DNA of 33,500 bases from Nemertoderma westbladi (lineage: Eukaryota; Xenacoelomorpha; Nemertodermatida; Nemertodermatidae). This document shows, in pieces, positions 6,280 through 14,879 of the stretch; within the stretch, counting starts at the first letter, position 1, and every line of letters begins with the position of its first letter. The notes beneath the pieces were generated by a model. It did no database searches. It saw nothing but the letters and a program-made list of their open reading frames with translations, and was not told the origin of the DNA. The position numbers and the translations under genes are program-made. The stretch covers positions 1-33,500 of the forward strand of contig JAUCBJ010003623.1 in NCBI GenBank assembly GCA_032718475.1, written 5' to 3'.

Positions 6280-8845
6280 CATATATCCAGGGGAGGGGGG
6301 AATTATTGCAGATAGATGTATGGGCCCCAATATATTAACATCAACCCCAGTACCAAACATACCGGTGGGGGGGGGACAGGGTGACATTCCCCCATCACAA
6401 TATCAACAATATACCCCAATAGGAGCGAGAACATCGAACCCCTTGGACGAGAGCAGATCGTGCGACACGGAAATATGGAGGGGGCCGTTACCCCCAATGA
6501 TATACCCGACGCAACAAGCAAAGTCAACAGCAGATAGGACGAACGGACCGTACCCAACAAGAGAAACTATACAACATCCATCGAACCCATTGGAAGCGCA
6601 GGCGATGGGGATGGCCACGTTAATCGATGCGTTAAAAACTAGGATCGAGTTACCACCTGTGGAACCATTTAAATTCGATGGGAGTAGGCCGGAAGAATAT
6701 CTACAGTTTCGGCGCATGTATAGTAACGAAATATTAAGTAAGAACTTGACGCAGGCGGAGTGCCTAAAATATCTGCAAGTATATACAGGAGGCCCAGCAT
6801 ACGACATCGTGAGGCAATACCAGGGCATCGAGGGCGGCTTCACGACAGCATGGCGGGCGCTAGATAGGGAATACGGGCACCCGGCCAAGATCATCCGGCA
6901 AACCCTGAGAGGCATAACATCGGGTGGCCTACAGGATAATCCCGTTAGCATAAGGACCTTTGCGAACAAGGTCGAGAAGGCGTTAATCGTGTTAAAGACG
7001 CTAGACGCACCATACGAACTCAACGCGTCTAACAACATCACCACGATAGCGCAGGCACTGCCGATCTGGTTACGAAGGAAGTGGAGGAAAATCGCTTTCT
7101 CCACACGGGAAAAGAAGGGTGCGGAACCGGGCCTAGAAGAGATGTCGAGCTTCCTCAACTATGAAGCCGAATTAATAACAGACCCAGTCTATAGCGAGGA
7201 TAGTTTGGGGACAAGCCATGAACCCGAACACGATCCTGCAGACCCATTCTCGGGAGTGGGACAGTCACTACCACATGCGGCCACACAGGGGACTGCTAGT
7301 CCACAGTTAGCTGGTAGTAGGGCCACACCGTGGCAGGGACAGAAAGAAAATAACACCATAAATAAACATAATCCCAATATACCCAGTAGGCCGAGTACAG
7401 ACAACCAAAACACTAAATCGGTACATATAAACCTACGCGCGATACGTGAAGGACTATACAGGGAACGCTATAATCCAGGATTCGAATGTCAATTACACCG
7501 GGACGGAACCCATAAGACCAGGAGTTGTAAGCACTGGCAAGCGTTGCCCAAACAAGATCGTGTAGCCTACACAGACGCAAACGGACTATGTCATCGATGT
7601 GTGGTAGAAGGACACAGATCCGGAGAGTGTAAAGAAACAGCAGCAAGAGAGGAGGAGACTGGAGGCCAAACAGCAGCTAGAAGCACTATAGAAGAGGAGA
7701 AGAAGAGAAAAGTACTACTCGGGGTAGTACCAGTAAAGATATCAGGAGAGGGCGGTCGATCAGTAACGACATTAATGCTGGTCGACAGCGGAGCAGCCTT
7801 CACGCTGGTGGAGAACTGGGTGGCCGAAGAGATAGGGCTAAAGACAAGGCCGAATAGAATGGCGGTAACTACCGTCTCGAGTAAAGATGAGGTCCTGGAG
7901 ACGAGGGCGGGGCGGTGCAGGATAGCAGCGATTGCACCGGGATACGACTATGGGGCGACGATCGACCCCATCCACGTCATAGAATCGATAAACATCAACG
8001 CCAGGCGACCAACCAACATTGAGGTCGAGCAGTATAGATTCCTGGACGGTATCGATTTCTCAATACCAAAGGTGGACGTTAGGAAGGTGTCCATTATAGT
8101 AGGGATGGACTGCCCGACGGCCCACGAGAGAACGAAGACGGTCTTCGGCGAAGACAGGCAGCGGGATCCGACGGCGATCCTCACGCCGTTCGGGTGGATG
8201 CTTAGCGGCCCAGTTAAAACTAAGATCCCATGCAGTGTGACAGAGACATCAGGGTGCATGTTACCAGGCACCGCAGGCGCAGAGGACGAAGAGGAGAAAC
8301 AGGAGATAGTAGAGCCAGATAGGGAGGTGACAGTAAGAAAGTGGGCAGAGGAGAGTAGGTTTCCCAACAAGCATCGGTATGGAGATGGAGCGGAGCGGAC
8401 GGCGAGGTGTCCGGAGGACAACACTCCGGGGGAGTGCCCGGAGGAGTGTCGGGAGGAGTGTCTAGAGGAGTGTCTGGAGGAGTGTCCAGAGGAGTGTCCG
8501 GAAGAGACGCAGGTCCGGGTTGGAGGCATACCGACAAGGGGGAAGTCGAGAAGGAAGGCGGGATGGAGGGGGATAGGACTACTATTGTACCTACTGTTCT
8601 GCCTGTTCTTTCACTTTCTATTCATTCTGCCGGCGGGAGACAACAAAGAGGGAGGTGGCATTTTGATGCCAGGAGACGAGCTAGTTAAGAAGACGATGGA
8701 GAGACCCAACCTTGGGGTGGTGAAAGGGGGAGAGCCAATCCCTGGTCAGGTGGAATTGGCGAAGAGGGTGCGGCAAAGAGTAAGAGGACATATAGGAGGG
8801 CAGTGGGAGTGTGCCAACTGGAAGAAGGGGCACCTTAGAGTTTAG
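6254..8845 (+). CDS. BEL-type Gag-aspartic protease polyprotein
   Basis: An intact 863-aa ORF. Residues ~130-315 match the DUF1759 Gag region of BEL/Pao elements (PFKFDGSRPEEYLQFRRMY, then AWRALDREYGHP, LPIWLRRKW). A zinc-knuckle region follows, with a C/H cluster near 411 (FECQLHRDGTHKTRSCKHW) and CX2CX4HX4C near 446 (CHRC..H....C). Residues ~490-655 form a DUF1758 aspartic protease with active site VDSGAAFTLV (Asp near 511), IIVGMDC near 614 and LTPFGWMLSGP near 643-653. In autonomous relatives the reverse transcriptase follows at this point. Here the chain instead has an acidic stretch, Glu-Glu-Cys repeats (~719-750), a Leu/Phe-rich hydrophobic segment of ~22 residues (~773-795) that could span a membrane, and a basic tail. 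The upstream ORF overlaps the ATG by 26 nt. The product likely forms particles and processes itself but cannot reverse-transcribe. Confidence 0.9.
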   Translation: MTIISQGHNIYPGEGGIIADRCMGPNILTSTPVPNIPVGGGQGDIPPSQYQQYTPIGARTSNPLDESRSCDTEIWRGPLPPMIYPTQQAKSTADRTNGPYPTRETIQHPSNPLEAQAMGMATLIDALKTRIELPPVEPFKFDGSRPEEYLQFRRMYSNEILSKNLTQAECLKYLQVYTGGPAYDIVRQYQGIEGGFTTAWRALDREYGHPAKIIRQTLRGITSGGLQDNPVSIRTFANKVEKALIVLKTLDAPYELNASNNITTIAQALPIWLRRKWRKIAFSTREKKGAEPGLEEMSSFLNYEAELITDPVYSEDSLGTSHEPEHDPADPFSGVGQSLPHAATQGTASPQLAGSRATPWQGQKENNTINKHNPNIPSRPSTDNQNTKSVHINLRAIREGLYRERYNPGFECQLHRDGTHKTRSCKHWQALPKQDRVAYTDANGLCHRCVVEGHRSGECKETAAREEETGGQTAARSTIEEEKKRKVLLGVVPVKISGEGGRSVTTLMLVDSGAAFTLVENWVAEEIGLKTRPNRMAVTTVSSKDEVLETRAGRCRIAAIAPGYDYGATIDPIHVIESININARRPTNIEVEQYRFLDGIDFSIPKVDVRKVSIIVGMDCPTAHERTKTVFGEDRQRDPTAILTPFGWMLSGPVKTKIPCSVTETSGCMLPGTAGAEDEEEKQEIVEPDREVTVRKWAEESRFPNKHRYGDGAERTARCPEDNTPGECPEECREECLEECLEECPEECPEETQVRVGGIPTRGKSRRKAGWRGIGLLLYLLFCLFFHFLFILPAGDNKEGGGILMPGDELVKKTMERPNLGVVKGGEPIPGQVELAKRVRQRVRGHIGGQWECANWKKGHLRV
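8405..8508 (+). repeat. 12-bp tandem repeat coding for Glu-Glu-Cys units
   Basis: Degenerate 12-bp units (gaggagtgtcyg) repeated about seven times within the Gag-protease ORF, encoding ECPEECREECLEECLEECP-type repeats. The frame is kept because the unit is a multiple of three. Confidence 0.85.
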
Positions 8846-9042
8846 TCGTCCAAGGTTTTGGACTGAGGGGGGTGGGAATGAGGGCGAGACGCCCTTCCCA
8901 CAAAAATTAATTATTGAATTTAAATAAATATTAATAAATAATTAAATAATTAAAATAATAGTAAGTAGAGAGGTTAGAAGGCGGCGGAGTAGAGGGTACG
9001 TAGTACCGGGAGTTAAGTTAGAAGGCGGCGGGGTAAGGGAGT
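8846..9042 (+). other. 3' non-coding region, AT-rich spacer
   Basis: Starts after the Gag-protease stop with a purine-rich stretch (gaggggggtgggaatgaggg), then AT-rich sequence with several TAAATAAT units, then the first gttagaaggcggcgg motif at 8974. No ORF is supported. Confidence 0.6.
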
Positions 9043-9563
9043 GTGGCATATTGTCATGCCACGAGTAGTAGTAGGGGGGTTGTGGGCACCGTAAGCGCCA
9101 CGTAGAAGGAGAGTAGAGTTAGAAGGCGGCGGGGTAAGGGAGTGTGGCATATTGTCATGCCACGAGTAGTAGTAGGGGGGTTGTGGGCACCGTAAGCGCC
9201 ACGTAGAAGGAGAGTAGGTTAGAAGGCGGCGGGGTAACGGAGTGTGGCATATCATGCCACGAGTAGTAGTAGGGGGGTCGTGGGCACCGGAAGCGCCACG
9301 TAGAAAGTAGTAGTAGGGGGGTCGTGGGCACCGGAAGCGCCACGTAGCAAGAGAGGGGTTGTGGGCACCGGAAGCGCCACGTAGAAAGTAGTAAGAGAGG
9401 GGTTGTGGGCACCGGAAGCGCCACGTAGAAAGTAGTAGGAGAGTGGTTGTGGGCACCGGAAGCGCCACGTAGAAAGTAGTAGCAGAGAGAGGTTGTGGGC
9501 ACCGGAAGCGCCACGTAGAAAGTAGTAGCAGAGAGTGGTTGTGGGCACCGCAAGCGCCACGTA
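9017..9563 (+). repeat. minisatellite of the BEL-like element with conserved hairpins
   Basis: Nine copies of GTGGGCACCGNAAGCGCCAC start at 9082, 9183, 9280, 9324, 9361, 9405, 9449, 9495 and 9541, so the period falls from ~100 bp to ~37-46 bp. The first two or three units also contain gttagaaggcggcgg and a stem-loop GTGGCAT...ATGCCAC (9043-9062, 9144-9163, 9244-9260) whose stem is unchanged while the loop varies from 6 to 3 nt. Minus-strand ORFs over this stretch are simple repeat translations and are not called. Confidence 0.88.
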
Positions 9564-10181
9564 GATAGGGGTATTAGTTGAGGTGGAGATGTAGATAGAG
9601 TAGAGTAGTAGAGACGGGCACATAGGGTGCCAGAGAGTAGAGTAGTAGAGAGGGCACATAGGGTGCCAGGTAGTAGAGTTAGATAGTTAGAGTTAGTATA
9701 AAGTTAGAGGCTTTTAGTTAGAGCTAAAAGTAGTAAGAGTTAGCAGAGAGCAGAGTTAGTAGTTAGTAGAGTTAGATAGTTAGAGTTAGTAAGTTAGATA
9801 AGGTAGATAGTATGATAGCACAGGGGTAGCATTAGAGGTCAGGACCTTAGAGAGTGGCAGGGAGTAGAGAGGAGATAGTGAGAGGAGCCGTTGGCGAGAG
9901 AGTTAGAGTGCGATTCAGGTGTGGGGGTTTGTCGGCAGTATTCGTCTCCGTCCACAGGGCAAGAGCGAGTTGAGTCAGAGAGCGGAGTTAGAGTGGTGAG
10001 AGTGTTGGGGAAACAAAAATTGTGTGAGAGAAGCGCACGATCGGCCCGACACGAGACGCCAGAGGGTAGTGAGATCATACCCATAGGGAGCGGCCTGGAA
10101 AGCCGACTCCAAGAAAATAACTCCACCCCACACCCGATAATAGATCGAGTTCCAGCGGAATTGAAGCGCACTTAGTGGTTG
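9564..10181 (+). other. purine-rich low-complexity 3' region of the LTR element
   Basis: Runs of gttagatagttagagttag-like sequence to about 9800, then ordinary sequence. Short ORFs on both strands near 9840-10175 show no family resemblance. It probably serves as 3' untranslated sequence or packaging/spacer RNA. Confidence 0.5.
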
Positions 10182-10220
10182 ATGCTATCTTCTCACCGGG
10201 AAGATAGCATGGGGGGGGAG
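10182..10220 (+). promoter_or_regulatory. hairpin plus polypurine tract before 3' LTR
   Basis: ATGCTATCTTC (10182-10192), 7-nt loop, GAAGATAGCAT (10200-10210) form a perfect 11-bp stem. It is followed with no gap by the polypurine tract GGGGGGGGAG (10211-10220), which abuts the 3' LTR TG. The tract is the expected primer for plus-strand DNA synthesis. The hairpin next to it is unusual. Confidence 0.85.
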
Positions 10221-10761
10221 TGTTAGCGAATCAATTCCGCCTCACCAAACCCCATAAAGTGAGCCATTAAACCGTAAAGCAATATTGGGAGCACGAGGTT
10301 GATTACCAATATCAACCTCGTGTCACCCCAATAAAGGGAAGGAGAAACACACAATAGGGGTCAGGGGCCAAACCCCTAACCGAGAGAGAACACAGGGAGT
10401 GAAGGGAAACACTCCAAAGGGTGCCAACAGGGATATTAGCCAATGGGGGGACAGCATCGACTAGGTACTGTAACAAGGCCAAACCGTGCAATATATATTA
10501 CCGGTCGATGCAATACTCATTCAGTCATCTCAGTACAGTCAGGCAGAACGGTGACAGTTAAGACCATCACCGCCGTCACCAATATATACTACCATATCAT
10601 TACCGGTATACTGTGCTATCATTAATGCATTACTCCGTCTATCTTATATACATATTATCAATAACACTGGAAGAACGACAAACTCTTTTCTTTCATTCAC
10701 ACGGCGGGGACGCGTACGAAACAACACCGGATAAACCGGGATCCTCTCGGATCCCGTCACA
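10221..10761 (+). repeat. 3' LTR (541 bp)
   Basis: Direct repeat of 3060-3600 with two substitutions seen (A at 10625, T at 10684). It carries the same hairpins (10292-10322, 10737-10756) and TATA/initiator (10492-10526). Confidence 0.96.
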
Positions 10762-10766
10762 GACCT
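10762..10766 (+). repeat. target-site duplication GACCT, right copy
   Basis: Exact match to 3055-3059 and abuts the CA end of the 3' LTR. Confidence 0.93.
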
Positions 10767-10839
10767 ACAGCCATTGATACCTGGATACTGCCTTACTGCA
10801 GTGCTGACAGACTGGTTTGCAGACTGGCATACTATTTTC

Positions 10840-11335
10840 ATTTGGCTACCAATTAAAGTCATACCAAAATTGATGAAAATTTCATCAAAAAAATTATATT
10901 GCACCAAATTAAATATTGCGACCCCAAAAAAATTATTCAACACCAAATAAATTAAAGTCACCCCAAATAAAATTATTCAAACACCAAAATAAATTTCTCA
11001 ACACCAAAAACAATTACTGTATTCAACACCAAAACAATTATTAAACACCAAAATTAATAAATGCTCCACAAAACCAATTTATTCACACCAAAATAAAGTA
11101 CAAAACCCTCAAAATAAACACAAATTTTACCAAAATAAATACAAATTTTCCCAAAAAAATGCAACTTTTCCCAACATAAATACATTTTACACCAAAATAA
11201 ATACATAATCCCCCAAAATAAATTTAATACACATTCCCCCAAAATAAACACATATTCCCCCAAAATAAATACATAACCCCCCAAAATAAATACTTATTCC
11301 CCCAAAATAATCAAATATTCTGCCAAAATAAACAG
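10840..11335 (-). repeat. degenerate ~21-bp tandem array, left arm
   Basis: About 20 degenerate units of the type CCCCAAAATAAATACATATTC with a ~21-bp period. Read on the minus strand it becomes ATTTTGGGGGAATAAGTATTT-like, matching the family in the array at 13250-13620, so the two are inverted relative to each other around the LINE fragment. The small minus-strand ORFs here (e.g. 11054-11284) are repeat translations. Confidence 0.75.
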
Positions 11336-11690
11336 ACTCTTAGTTACAGACTCTCAGTTGCAGACTATTGGTACGCGGATCGTCGGGTAAATACAAAACA
11401 AAGACCCAAGACGTTACTGCCCGTTCTGTACAAAACAAATAGGTAAAGTCGTATTAGGTCCAAAAGAGCGTTATGTCCCAAAAGAGCTTTAGGTCCCATC
11501 ACCATTTAAAGGAGAAGCAGGTTACAGAGGCGTGTTGGGGGAACCAAAACAATAAACGAAAGTTAACATGTTACAAGATTATGCAGGTCTTTATAATTGG
11601 GTCTTTGGTCTTTGTTTTGCACTCATCCGAGGATCGTCGGTATAATAGGCCCCTTATGATTAAACATTTTGTTTGATTTATGGAAATAAA
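11336..11690. other. non-coding spacer
   Basis: Nothing recognised. A short echo of 'tccaaaagagc' / 'cccaaaagagc' appears near 11460-11490. It lies between the left 21-bp array and the 5' break of the LINE fragment. Confidence 0.5.
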
Positions 11691-11696
11691 TAATGA

Positions 11697-12857
11697 ACAG
11701 AGCGTCTGCAGACTTGTCTGGCAGTCCCCCGGCTACAGTACACTCTGCGCACATCACCCACATTCAACAACACTGGTGACTTGCAGGAATTTGATACAGT
11801 TGTCCAAGATGCCCTTTCTAGTATCACCAATGTCAACTTTCAGGCAAAATCCAGTACCCAGGGATCACTACCAGTCAGTCTCGGGGGACTTGGGATCCGT
11901 AAGTTGGAAGATCTGGCACTGCCTAGTTATATTTCCTCTCTTCATTCCACCGATATCCTCGTTAACTCCGTCCTCTCTAACACATTTGGACTGGAGCCTT
12001 CGTGTGATTTGGCAGGAGCCGTCAAGGCATGGAGGGATAAGTTCTCTTCAGTTGAGGAACCCAGTGGGGCAGCCAGGAATAACCAGAAAGCCTGGGACAC
12101 TATCTCTGCGACTATAACACAGAGAGACCTGTTTGCCAAAGCGGATCAGGTCGAAACAGCACGCCTGGCTGCAGCAGCGCAAGTGGAGAGTGGGCTTTGG
12201 CTTCATGCGATCCCTATTCCATCTTTAGGGTCGAATTTGGATCCGGAAGCTCTTCGAATTGGTATACCACAGAGAGTTGGTGCACCTATCTGCCATAAAC
12301 ACACCTGCAAGTGTGGCAAGGAAGTGGGTATACTTGGGCACCATGCACTGTCCTGCCGAAACAGCATGGGTAGGTTCCCACGTCATGCAGCTCTCAACGA
12401 TGTGCTGAAAAGTTCACTGAGCAGAGCTGGTCTACCATCTGTCCTGGAACCTACTGGGTTGGATAGGGGAGATGGGAAACGTCCTGATGGTATGACCATC
12501 TACCCCTACTCGAAAGGCCGGTGCCTGGTATGGGATGCTACATGTGTGGATACATTTGCCCCATCCCACATTATTCGCTCTGCCATTGAGCCATCCTCAG
12601 CATCAGCAGCAGCGGAGGAGCTAAAGCGTGTGAAATACCGCAATTTGGGTCAGCAGTACCAATTCGAACCCTTGGCCTTCGAGACCACAGGAGTATTCGG
12701 TCCATCCACCATCAGCGTGTTAAAAGATCTTGGCCGAAGACTCATAGCGGAGTCAGGAGACCCACGCGAGAGCTTGTGGCTGAAGCAACGCATCGGGATA
12801 GCCATAGTGAGGGGGAATGCCCTTTGTGTTCGGGGTTCAATCAGCGCTGTGGAATAG
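11697..12857 (+). CDS. LINE ORF C-terminus with restriction-enzyme-like endonuclease, 5'-truncated
   Basis: The frame is open from 11697 (an in-frame TGA lies just before it) to 12857; the segment from 11781 gives 358 aa. The first ~70 aa match the post-RT region of LINEs (LRTSP, LQEFDTVVQDALSSI, LPVSLGGLGIRKLEDLALPSY). The C-terminal part has all hallmarks of the REL endonuclease of R2/NeSL/CRE/Hero-type elements. These are a CX1CX8HX4C knuckle (CKCGKEVGILGHHALSC), RH shortly after, KRPD followed 15 residues later by D (VWDATCVDT), and KRVKY. This domain nicks the target site for target-primed reverse transcription. The reverse transcriptase itself is missing, as expected for 5' truncation. 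There is no internal stop, so the insertion is probably not very old. It is non-functional as an element. Confidence 0.85.
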   Translation, partial: TERLQTCLAVPRLQYTLRTSPTFNNTGDLQEFDTVVQDALSSITNVNFQAKSSTQGSLPVSLGGLGIRKLEDLALPSYISSLHSTDILVNSVLSNTFGLEPSCDLAGAVKAWRDKFSSVEEPSGAARNNQKAWDTISATITQRDLFAKADQVETARLAAAAQVESGLWLHAIPIPSLGSNLDPEALRIGIPQRVGAPICHKHTCKCGKEVGILGHHALSCRNSMGRFPRHAALNDVLKSSLSRAGLPSVLEPTGLDRGDGKRPDGMTIYPYSKGRCLVWDATCVDTFAPSHIIRSAIEPSSASAAAEELKRVKYRNLGQQYQFEPLAFETTGVFGPSTISVLKDLGRRLIAESGDPRESLWLKQRIGIAIVRGNALCVRGSISAVE

Positions 12858-13192
12858 AGTTATTCTCGCCGAGGTAAAGGGAGTAGATCAAAGAGTCGTC
12901 GAGGTAAAGGGAGTAGATCAAGGAGACGTGGAGGAAAGGGGAAGAAGAAAGGAAAGAGAGGAAGATCGAAGGGGTGTGGGAAGAAAGGAGTGGGAAAGTC
13001 GATATCTAATCAATTCGATGTTGCAGCTGGATGGAAGAAGTTGATGAGAGGAAAATAAACAGTTGGAATGTCATTACAGTACTTTAGGTTAATATGATTG
13101 TTTATCTTGTCTGTAAATTCAAATATAATTTTTGTTAATTATATAATATGTATAATAAAATAAAATTAAAAAAAAAAAAAAAAAAAAAAAAA
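11697..13192 (+). mobile_element. 5'-truncated REL-endonuclease LINE insertion with poly(A) tail
   Basis: The LINE ORF is followed by ~310 bp of 3' untranslated sequence with two copies of a 24-bp unit (gtcgaggtaaagggagtaga) near 12869-12920. AATAAAATAAAA follows near 13154, then a 25-A run at 13168-13192. I could not identify a clear target-site duplication. The 5' boundary at about 11690 is set by loss of coding similarity. Confidence 0.75.
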
Positions 13193-13249
13193 TAATAATA
13201 ATGAACGAATTTATTTTGTATAATTAAATTTTCCATAAAATATTTGGTG

Positions 13250-13625
13250 CTGAAAGAATTGTTTTTGGTTTGACAAGTAATTATTTTAGGGAGATTGAAT
13301 AATTATTTTAGGGAGATAGAATAATTGTTTTTGGGTTATGAATAATTGTTTTTGAGGTATGAATAATTGTTTTTGGGGATAAATTATTGTTTTGGGGGGA
13401 TGGATAATTGTTTTTGGGGGTGTGGATAATTGTTTTTGGGGAGGAATTATTGTTTTTGGGGGATTAATAATTGTTTTTGGGGATAAATTATTGTTTTTGT
13501 GGGATGAATAATTGTTTTTGGTGAGAGAGATATTCAAAATTGGGGGATGTAAATTGGCGCTACAAAAAAATATATTTGGTGCTAAATAAATTTTTTGGTC
13601 TGAAATCATTTAATTTGGGGTGGTA
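13250..13625 (+). repeat. degenerate ~21-bp tandem array, right arm
   Basis: More than ten units of GAATAATTGTTTTTGGGGGAT type, period 20-22 bp. It is the inverted counterpart of 10840-11335. Similarity continues outward on both sides (ATTTGGTGC, then a shared TTTTCATTTT / AAATGAAAAT stretch), so the arms may extend over ~400-500 bp each. Confidence 0.78.
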
Positions 13626-14600
13626 TTCAATTAGTGGCGTTTTCATTTTCTTTAAATATTAGCCAAAATTAGGAGAAAAGGAGAGAACAACTACTACACT
13701 ATTGGAGTCTATTAAACTTTTAAAAATGGCCAACATGCATAACATTTTATTCCAAAATTGTAACATTACTCAACGCCGTTAGTATTAACAGTTATTTGTT
13801 ATTTAGCACTTTACAACTGTAGAGGACATTACAACATTGTATTGGCCTGTAGGCCTACATTTAGTATTGTATTTGGTGTTATTCGTTAAGTAATGTCCCC
13901 TTAGTGGACATTACTTATTGCAGTCATTGGTTACCACGTAAACAATAGGGGGAAATTTGCTTGACAGCCAGATAGGCCTACTGCATTACCTACCGGTAGG
14001 CGGGATATAGCTATTAATAACCAGTTGGGCGTAGTTATATTATTATAACATGGCTCCAATCGCCACCATAAATATAAGCAAACTTATTTATAACATAATT
14101 TATGTCATTTTTACATGTATTAATACAGCAACTAATTTAATTTGTGCAGTTTCTATCACTTATAATATATATACTGTACAATCATTTCGTAATGTTAAAA
14201 TGTCAATCGACTGCCAGTAATTGAGAACGTTGTTTTCCATAACCTTTCCCCAATCCACCGTCGGCGGACAACTGACAGGGATCTGGCGAGTGACTGTCAC
14301 CGCACCGTTATTGTTCGGCGTTTCTCCAATTGTGAACTTACAGGGCATGTGATCTAACACTGAAGCATCGAAAATAACTTTTTTAATTTTTAATTGAGGA
14401 TGCAAATGCATTGTGCAAATGTTAGGCGTTATCCTTTAATTAGGCGATACCGAATAGGAACTGTGTATCGATATTCCCTTGACAAATAACCTAATTTTAT
14501 GCTCCATTAGCTAATATAATTGAGTGCATCATCCGTTAACCCAACCCTAAGAGCATTCACCACTCGGATTATGAGTGCACCCAATACTGTGTGAAGCTCC
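13626..14600. other. intergenic DNA, nothing recognised
   Basis: AT-rich sequence. One 83-codon minus-strand ORF (14160-14411) has no recognisable family and is not called as a gene. Scattered TAGGCCTA and ACCGGTA words occur here, as elsewhere in the window. Confidence 0.5.
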
Positions 14601-14606
14601 GTGGGC

Positions 14607-14842
14607 TTCAAAAATATGAAAATGTGGGCGTCTGGTTTTAATTCTCGGCGACATATTTAGAGTTTATATAGAGTATGCCTATTATCGGCGACTGGTCCAG
14701 ATTTCGGTTTGGATTTCTGTGTTACAGTGGATTTCTGTTTAGTTTTCGGCTTAAATTTTTGCCAAATTCTTAGATTTCGGTTTCCTATTCTCGAAATCTC
14801 AACCGAAATCTAAATCAGTCGCCCACGTTTTCATATTTTTGA
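14607..14842. mobile_element. short inverted-repeat (MITE-like) element
   Basis: TTCAAAAATATGAAAATGTG (14607-14626) is mirrored by the reverse complement at the right end (CACGTTTTCATATTTTTGAA, 14823-14842) with one mismatch; the repeat extends to ~25 bp. The 236-bp body has internal inverted words (ATTTCGGTTT / AACCGAAAT). No target duplication is certain, so the superfamily is not assigned. Confidence 0.6.
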
Positions 14843-14850
14843 AACTCATG

Positions 14851-14868
14851 CCCCCCCCCCCCCCCCCC
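14851..14868 (+). repeat. poly(C) run, 18 C
   Basis: Uninterrupted C run directly after the MITE-like element. Confidence 0.9.
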
Positions 14869-14879
14869 TCCCTCCCATA

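Larger units (their letters stand above)
3060..10761 (+). mobile_element. complete non-autonomous BEL-like LTR retrotransposon (Gag-protease only)
   Basis: The element is 7702 bp. It starts with TGTTAGCG, ends with CCCGTCACA, and is bounded by 541-bp direct LTRs and a perfect 5-bp target duplication (GACCT). The two LTRs differ at only two positions that I could find (3464 C versus 10625 A; 3523 C versus 10684 T), so the insertion is young. A polypurine tract lies at 10211-10220. The internal part holds a ladder of small ORFs (3657-6279), an intact 863-aa Gag-protease ORF (6254-8845) and 1.4 kb of non-coding repeats. No reverse transcriptase, RNase H or integrase motif (YxDD, DDE, HHCC) is present, so mobility must depend on enzymes supplied by a related autonomous element. 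I did not recognise a tRNA primer binding site just after the 5' LTR. Confidence 0.93.

Noticed and set aside
6303-8537. Minus-strand ORFs of 70-251 aa opposite the Gag-protease ORF
   Set aside because: Shadows of a strongly supported plus-strand gene with recognisable Gag, zinc-knuckle and protease motifs.
9013-9659. Minus-strand ORFs of 130-150 aa (STWRFRCPQP-type repeats) over the LTR-element minisatellite
   Set aside because: Simple translation of the tandem repeat, present in three frames, with no start context or domain.
11680-12117. 145-aa plus ORF overlapping the LINE REL ORF
   Set aside because: Out of frame with the REL coding sequence, which carries the family motifs. No domain of its own.
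14160-14411. 83-aa minus ORF as a gene
   Set aside because: No family resemblance, AT-rich surroundings, no supporting signals.
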